This document shows positions 62,201 through 64,000 of a stretch of DNA of 64,000 bases, one piece after another. A model generated the notes under the pieces. The model did no database searches. It was not told where the DNA came from and saw only the letters and a list, made by a program, of their open reading frames with translations. Position 1 is the first letter of the stretch, and each line of letters opens with the position of its first letter. The DNA is from JADCRZ01 sp041751095 (lineage in GTDB: Bacteria > Bacteroidota > Bacteroidia > Chitinophagales > Chitinophagaceae): assembly GCA_041751095.1 (NCBI GenBank), contig JBGSYC010000249.1:34092-98091 (forward strand), given 5' to 3'. Made by a program: the position numbers and the translations under genes.

Positions 62201-62541
62201 GGCTCCGGTGGCGTGGAACCCTCCGGGCGCCGGTATTCTACCGGGATTACAATTTTTCGCTGACTGTTGCGGAGATTAACCACGAGATCATTCTCCGTAT
62301 TTGCAAGAAGCGTTTGCCCACTAAAGATCTTAAAGTACAATTCCAGGGATTGATTCTTGTACAATTCAGCAAGCATACTTTCATCAAAATGAATGGTGAA
62401 CATACCATCGTAATTGCTGATGCTGCTGCCAAGCGACTCTTTTGATGCGGGATTGTTATCCCACGCTTCAACATAAAGTCCTGAAATAGGATTGCTATCC
62501 GCTTTGCGGATGATTGTTCCCCTGATAGTGCATATAGGCAT
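53239..62541 (-). CDS. Tc toxin TcA-like subunit
   Basis: 3100 residues from ATG 62541 (MPICTIRGTIIRKADSNPIS). Two transthyretin/carboxypeptidase-regulatory-like beta domains sit at about 1-100 and 110-210. A helical VRP1-type region follows, with the signature SPAAYLTDLLRFL at 658-670 preceded by a CECEHC cluster (648-653). The neuraminidase-like region is near 1700-1800 (RYWTPWEKLDLEI; RRLYLYWPDF). A coiled coil with a hydrophobic pore/translocation segment lies near 2530-2600 (AAGYILAGGLKAIPQFVIGA). A TcB-binding-type C-terminus follows (YPGHYFRRIKSVAISVPCI, near 2812). TcA pentamers bind cells and inject the toxin held in TcB-TcC. It lies 28 bp after the RHS gene. Confidence 0.88.
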   Translation of the reverse strand: MPICTIRGTIIRKADSNPISGLYVEAWDNNPASKESLGSSISNYDGMFTIHFDESMLAELYKNQSLELYFKIFSGQTLLANTENDLVVNLRNSQRKIVIPVEYRRPEGSTPPEPKSYMVRGTLLKQDFTPAAGLEIRIMDKGLVSDIELVGGKTSTTGTYEVSFTSEDFKRTGKQTPDIFLTVGVDEKKIFSSDIIYNAASVTEINYVIGGATFPRESEFEQLGKKLEPLLKGCAVEDIRLTADNDNNPFRLLSEKTGEREQKLKWYVEAHQLSAESKLPPEFYYAMLRGQLASDPALHFTEMFNRDIDTVAHLLQQFKRKEKPDPSFISLSHDPQQISDSLFNVTGESISQAFDYAIENNIIPAGFVAKRKDLEKEWNYLKTKERKPGGEDAEVANRIYRFVNDPSVAATIKSSLNIQHIDDVRKLAKLSADDWNRIMFSKSAVQTTDPRNNKRIGAIMTALEHDFPTTAFAGRLENDGENQFAAKSSLLRFLDRNPTVEIHKTNFDLLFHTREKEIRSELPDAEQVRKELKKIQRVFKLAPSYEKTRHLLNSNIHSSQSVYNLGEKRFVEKISGSVISRQEAKKIYRKAEITYAASLAIMGEIKSLEAGSALRVLPDVTKSYNNLKYSTVKDFPDWQTLFTSTDICECEHCRSVFSPAAYLTDLLRFLQKRGAKDALFKRRPDIGEIDLNCDNSLVPIPYIDLVCEILEDALVTTTVNLAPGIEPLLLEGIVHASVLTEFKSKNLDLLTDAVVTPGSPLSNEWFIRDKQRTYKIKKTGLQLSAKIVRQTHDTAAERKAIPEYINYGAYDNHLKTALHPLTLPFDLGWEESRAYLNKIEVNKPQWMEVFRNRATSTPGDDARAAEYLRLSPKEKDIITTPNIGAQAQFWGGLADIEKVSVFLHKSQLDYKQLRDLLRLKFVNAALDSQIVHADATCNTKEKTISNLTAAKLDNINRFLRLWRKMGWNMWELDQLIMNARIGNGLLNNTTLVRMMGFDELVKLLNLKPEDILAYYGDLNTTDNKSLYQKLFRNKVVLDPLPDAFKVENVTQNPFPNPAPADRTITAQLSPLTAALKLKEEETAAIRTKSLANDNLTLSNISIFFRIASLTRKLKISVKEFYLLQDILNTGSVFDVFASPQKTKEFLEIIQLIKSVKLNIFELGYLLLHKDEGLKPLMPAEDRITAFLAKGRDALQKIKDELENLTGLPAEIAKTLLGKFGTITEDAANTTMQIFQGTFTGNVAARDLFLDTTFNTFISTATLKAELNARDAALPAQKDEKTSEAFAELNNLLIAYLQNDSTRQAVTQLYTEQFKIPEDITKLFLVGLQLAALPIIEHWFNPALLTKNNAGNYINAISDVNFPNIFHSYHLFNKLSLIHTKLPLSPSIVSLLISNASDFAIIKYDELPVSAPVANSNFTKWKEFALLHQFSVLYPDNENGQLAEVLKMLLPLVASETDFLTGLSLYAAWDDAELKELKQQIGLAYPADYKRPSTLMDLDKSINMLITPAIKASQIPIVINPIPLSVDAIAVKQMVKSKYDNQQWLNTSANIQGSTLESKGIREKKRDALISFFTHHTVNGNTFKDANELYSYYLLDVEMGSAEVTTRILQAYLSIQLFVQRCLMNLEIDVIADETVDDGWKQWDWMKTYRVWEANRKVFLYPENWIEPELRPDKSYFFKELESDLMQNEVTLPNVENAYLAYLEKLDNVARLNVSGYYYDHETYTMHVFARTYDDPNIYYYRKWVEDRYWTPWEKLDLEINATHVIPVVINRRLYLYWPDFREKSVEPTSTDVPDIKQESFPIDNPYKYWEIRLCVSELRNNKWTPMKISKTFAPTASSKNPSPKEQFSFIPLDLLDICDKYLIGCFGNSSPNNQSDYNIYALDFFELGGCHGTPELLTDSSVWGLIDQPVIPQFERSELRYLESQEANSSSKDILAYQQGNLFINHQAILNKTPGWFKNPVPAQLSFFDKLLVWVYYIYIQILEDNNIKYGREWPFPYMTGTLMPFFHEDKKRTFFALQQIILYEYDRKINNTDSAPDIKMAELFYTDIIRIIEEFFRTGEIPDLIKPFFENGKIPGITYRIKFTNFYHPYVCFMIKQLYKHGLDGLMKREVQLLDKNKFPELTDFSFKSTYDPTWIVNPGLPTPTDPFPYYPKEHFDFDPSGSYSSYNWELFFHAPLMLAVRLSKNQRFEEAQHWFHYIFNPTDTSSHPSPQKFWNTKPFFQRDSQEYIDQRIEQILTMINSGNPELIKQVEDWRRNAFQPHLIAKFRTVAYQKAVVMKYLDNLIDWADNLFRSDRREAINEATQLYVLAAEILGPKPMIIPKHVESPVLNFNQLEPKLDAFSNAMINVENFIPFFETDIDEIDTPPLPDIETFYYCIPKNDKLLEYWDKIADRLFKIRHSMNIDGLERQLALFDPPIDPGLLVKAAASGMSLGAALAGLNAPLPQYRFNIIVQKANDFCNEVKSLGSALLSALEKKDAEAIALLRSTHEIRMQEAVKALRKKQTEEAKENIESLKKQKIITEEKKKYYSNLAYMNAAEIVAFALSTASTAIDAAIAAGYILAGGLKAIPQFVIGAAGFGGSPEASGEIGGQQFGDIADAATKTLSSIANALDKGATLASTQGTYIRRQEEWDFQKLLAGKELDQIDKQITGAEIRLAIAEKEQENQELQIEQSNEARAFMENKFTNQELYDWMIGQVSGVYFQSYQLAFDMAKKAERCYRFELGLSDSNFIQFGYWDSLKKGLLSGEKLSLDIHRMESSFLDQNKREFEITKNISLAQVDPLALLQVKQTGECFVNLPEELFDLDYPGHYFRRIKSVAISVPCIIGPYNNLNCSLTILKSRTRISPLAANVDYSNLPTENDPGFSFAFSSIQQIVTSSGQNDYGVFETNLRDDRYLTFEGHGAISEWKIEINKDFKNFDLETISDVIIHVRYTARQAGKLLATKVKSELNNNFDQIIKTYQNGTGFFKLISMKTDYPTEWHKLLHAPGAPHTVDINFGPNNAPYWLSGKTLEFEGSADGQLMYLKSKQGQLINVNSLNILFNGQMVDFDPAAKLGEMFIGTSTQSGPLFGAWTINTGANALDASKVNDLLMLVKYVVV

Positions 62542-62569
62542 TGCAGAAGGTTTATTAATTAAATAATAA

Positions 62570-64000
62570 TCAATCGAAAATCTTGTCCCAAATGATTGTA
62601 GGCGGCAGCAAGACGTACGTGAGTGTTTTCGTTGCCGCTGTTGCAGCTCCAACGCCCCTTGCGAAATCATCGCTTGCGCCAAGTTGTTTTGCGGCCTCTT
62701 CCGCTTCCATTCCTTTCTTAAAGGCCAAATCATTTGCACCTGTTTGTTCAAGCATGAATGTCGAGGCATCGTATACCAACTCTGCATCCACCGGACCAAT
62801 ACCAACTTCTGACGCTACAGCGCGCAAACCAGTTTCCGCCGCCGATGCATCTTCAGGAGCAAGTAGTATGGTTGCTACCGCCCCTGCAACAGGGAGGAAG
62901 CTTGCCACCCGTTTAAGTCCCCACTTTCCTCCTTTTTCGGCTGCTTCTTTGAGTGCCTTATCTTTTAATTCTCTTTCAAGCTTATCCGCCGCTTCTTTCC
63001 TGGCCCGTTCTTGTGCCTCTTTTCTTGCTCTCAGGGCGGTCTCTCTTTCGGCTTTGTCCTTTGCTTCCTGCAGCGCTTTTTCAGATGCTGCGCTTGGTTT
63101 TACCGGATTAATGCCTTTTTCCTTAAGGAACTTATGGTAGTCGGCTTCGTTGTCAAAAAACTTCCAGCCATCTTTATCAAAATGTTTGTGTTTGATTTTT
63201 TTTCCACCAGTTTGCTGTGCCACGGCATCCGCGAAATCATTCATATTACCTTTCCACACTCTTAAGAAGCTATCATCGGCAACTGAAAGCTTGCTTCCCT
63301 TGGGTAAAGCAAGTGGCCCGCCTTTTTTACCCGTGATTTTTATTTCTGCGCCCTTAGGTGTCTCGAATTCCTTGATATAAAGTTCCTGTCCCTTGGTTGA
63401 GAACGCGTCGGGATCCAATCCCTTCAATTCAATCGGCACATGTTTTTTAGTTTTTGGATCAATCACCACCAGGTCAAACTTGCCTTTCACTTTTTGACCG
63501 CCCTTGGTTGTCATTTCAAATTCAACCTCCTCGGCATATTTAATTCCGTATTTATCCAGCAGATCTTTCACAAAGGGTTTCACTTGTTTTGTTTCTTCGC
63601 CTGACCTGCCACCTGGGTCTACCAGTACAATGGGATTGTTGGATGAATAAGTAAAAAGATTCAATCCATCTTTTATCCCTGACGGATCGGCTGTAGTCCA
63701 CCTGCACAACCAGGGCGCATAGTATCTCACTCCATGATGGTTCAATCCGCTTTCTTCATCGCGTTCTTTACCCGTATACCGGTATCGTTTTGCGGCAACC
63801 TCACGTGTTGCATCTATCGTAGAGAAAGAAGTAGTGCCAAAAGGAAAATATTCTTCGTAAGAGATCACCTGCGCCGCATCATCGAGCTCAATCGAAGCCG
63901 ATCCAAGGTGATTATCGTATTGAAAACGGATCAGTTGCGTTTCGTTGTTCCCCGGCGGAAGCGTAACAGGTGTGTCCACCATGGCAATGCGGCGCTGATC
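62570..64000 (-). CDS. RHS/TcC-like toxin with C-terminal nuclease-like domain (5' end outside window)
   Basis: The frame runs off the window edge, so the N-terminus (probably SpvB/TcB-type) is not seen. Numbering from the Met at 63982: RHS-associated core at 1-125 (IRFQYDNHLGSASIELDD, YRYTGKERDEESGLNHHGVRYY, ending VDPGG). A variable domain at 126-290 has a PD-(D/E)XK-like pattern, FDLVVID ... VPIELKG (Asp170, Glu185, Lys187), then a Gln in KGQELYI. An Ala/Lys/Glu coiled coil spans 300-350, and a hydrophobic tail (SFLPVAGAVATILLAPEDAS, 361-380) leads into the last 90 residues. The RHS shell normally encloses the toxin for delivery through TcA. Confidence 0.88.
   Translation of the reverse strand, partial: DQRRIAMVDTPVTLPPGNNETQLIRFQYDNHLGSASIELDDAAQVISYEEYFPFGTTSFSTIDATREVAAKRYRYTGKERDEESGLNHHGVRYYAPWLCRWTTADPSGIKDGLNLFTYSSNNPIVLVDPGGRSGEETKQVKPFVKDLLDKYGIKYAEEVEFEMTTKGGQKVKGKFDLVVIDPKTKKHVPIELKGLDPDAFSTKGQELYIKEFETPKGAEIKITGKKGGPLALPKGSKLSVADDSFLRVWKGNMNDFADAVAQQTGGKKIKHKHFDKDGWKFFDNEADYHKFLKEKGINPVKPSAASEKALQEAKDKAERETALRARKEAQERARKEAADKLERELKDKALKEAAEKGGKWGLKRVASFLPVAGAVATILLAPEDASAAETGLRAVASEVGIGPVDAELVYDASTFMLEQTGANDLAFKKGMEAEEAAKQLGASDDFARGVGAATAATKTLTYVLLPPTIIWDKIFD

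Noticed and set aside
62542..62805. 88-codon N-terminal extension of the TcA-like frame
   Set aside because: It lies inside the RHS gene on the same strand in another frame and has a non-family, basic composition; ATG 62541 gives a clean domain start.

Overview
The window reads as chromosome of a member of the Bacteroidota, most like a soil or freshwater Chitinophagaceae (inference). Reasons: a type IX secretion Plug-family protein (DUF5103); several promoters of the TTTG - about 19 nt - TAnnTTTG type used by this phylum; few Shine-Dalgarno sequences; a fused histidinol-phosphatase/IGP-dehydratase HisB; DUF2723 and RDD/SpoIIM/DUF4129/DUF4350/MoxR/DUF58 gene sets typical of the phylum.

Layout. 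1-8.0 kb: the end of a hydroxypyruvate-isomerase-like gene, then a divergent RDD gene and a five- to six-gene membrane/MoxR/DUF58 cluster. 8.1-16.4 kb: housekeeping genes (truB, a BamA/TamA-like outer-membrane protein, a TrmH/SpoU methyltransferase, a LolC/E-like permease, the T9SS Plug-family protein, SRP RNA, fructose-6-phosphate aldolase/transaldolase). 16.5-19 kb: a secreted S9 peptidase. 19-38 kb: a combined histidine and tryptophan locus in the order hisG-GNAT-hisD-hisC-(PQQ dehydrogenase-like)-(cytochrome c)-hisB, then trpE-G-D-C-F-B-A, then hisH-hisA-hisF-hisIE, then a TlpA-like thioredoxin gene. 39-46 kb: DUF2723 membrane protein, SAM hydrolase, SDR and methyltransferase genes, with repeat-rich intergenic DNA. 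46.3-53.07 kb: a segment bounded by tRNA-Lys and a 16-bp copy of its 3' end, holding a frameshifted Phd antitoxin, a 2OG-Fe(II) oxygenase, a decayed Schlafen/AlbA_2 gene, a YciE-like protein and a large catalase. 53.2-64 kb: a Tc-toxin-like locus on the minus strand, with an RHS/TcC-like gene carrying a probable nuclease domain followed by a 3100-residue TcA-like gene.

Main discoveries. (1) A histidine leader peptide (MTNIIHTHHLSHLLNR) with mutually exclusive antiterminator and terminator lies before hisG. (2) A tryptophan leader peptide (MNWWWHVNSKRG) with the same logic lies before trpE. Both look like ribosome-mediated transcription attenuators. (3) The last four his genes sit 14 bp after trpA, so they are probably controlled by the trp attenuator. 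(4) hisA is fused in frame to an N-terminal DUF559 (Vsr-like, PD-(D/E)XK) nuclease domain. (5) The tRNA-Lys direct repeat marks a decaying genomic island. (6) The RHS/TcC-like protein carries a nuclease-like domain followed by a coiled coil and a hydrophobic tail.

All calls come from reading the sequence and remembered family knowledge; no database search was run.
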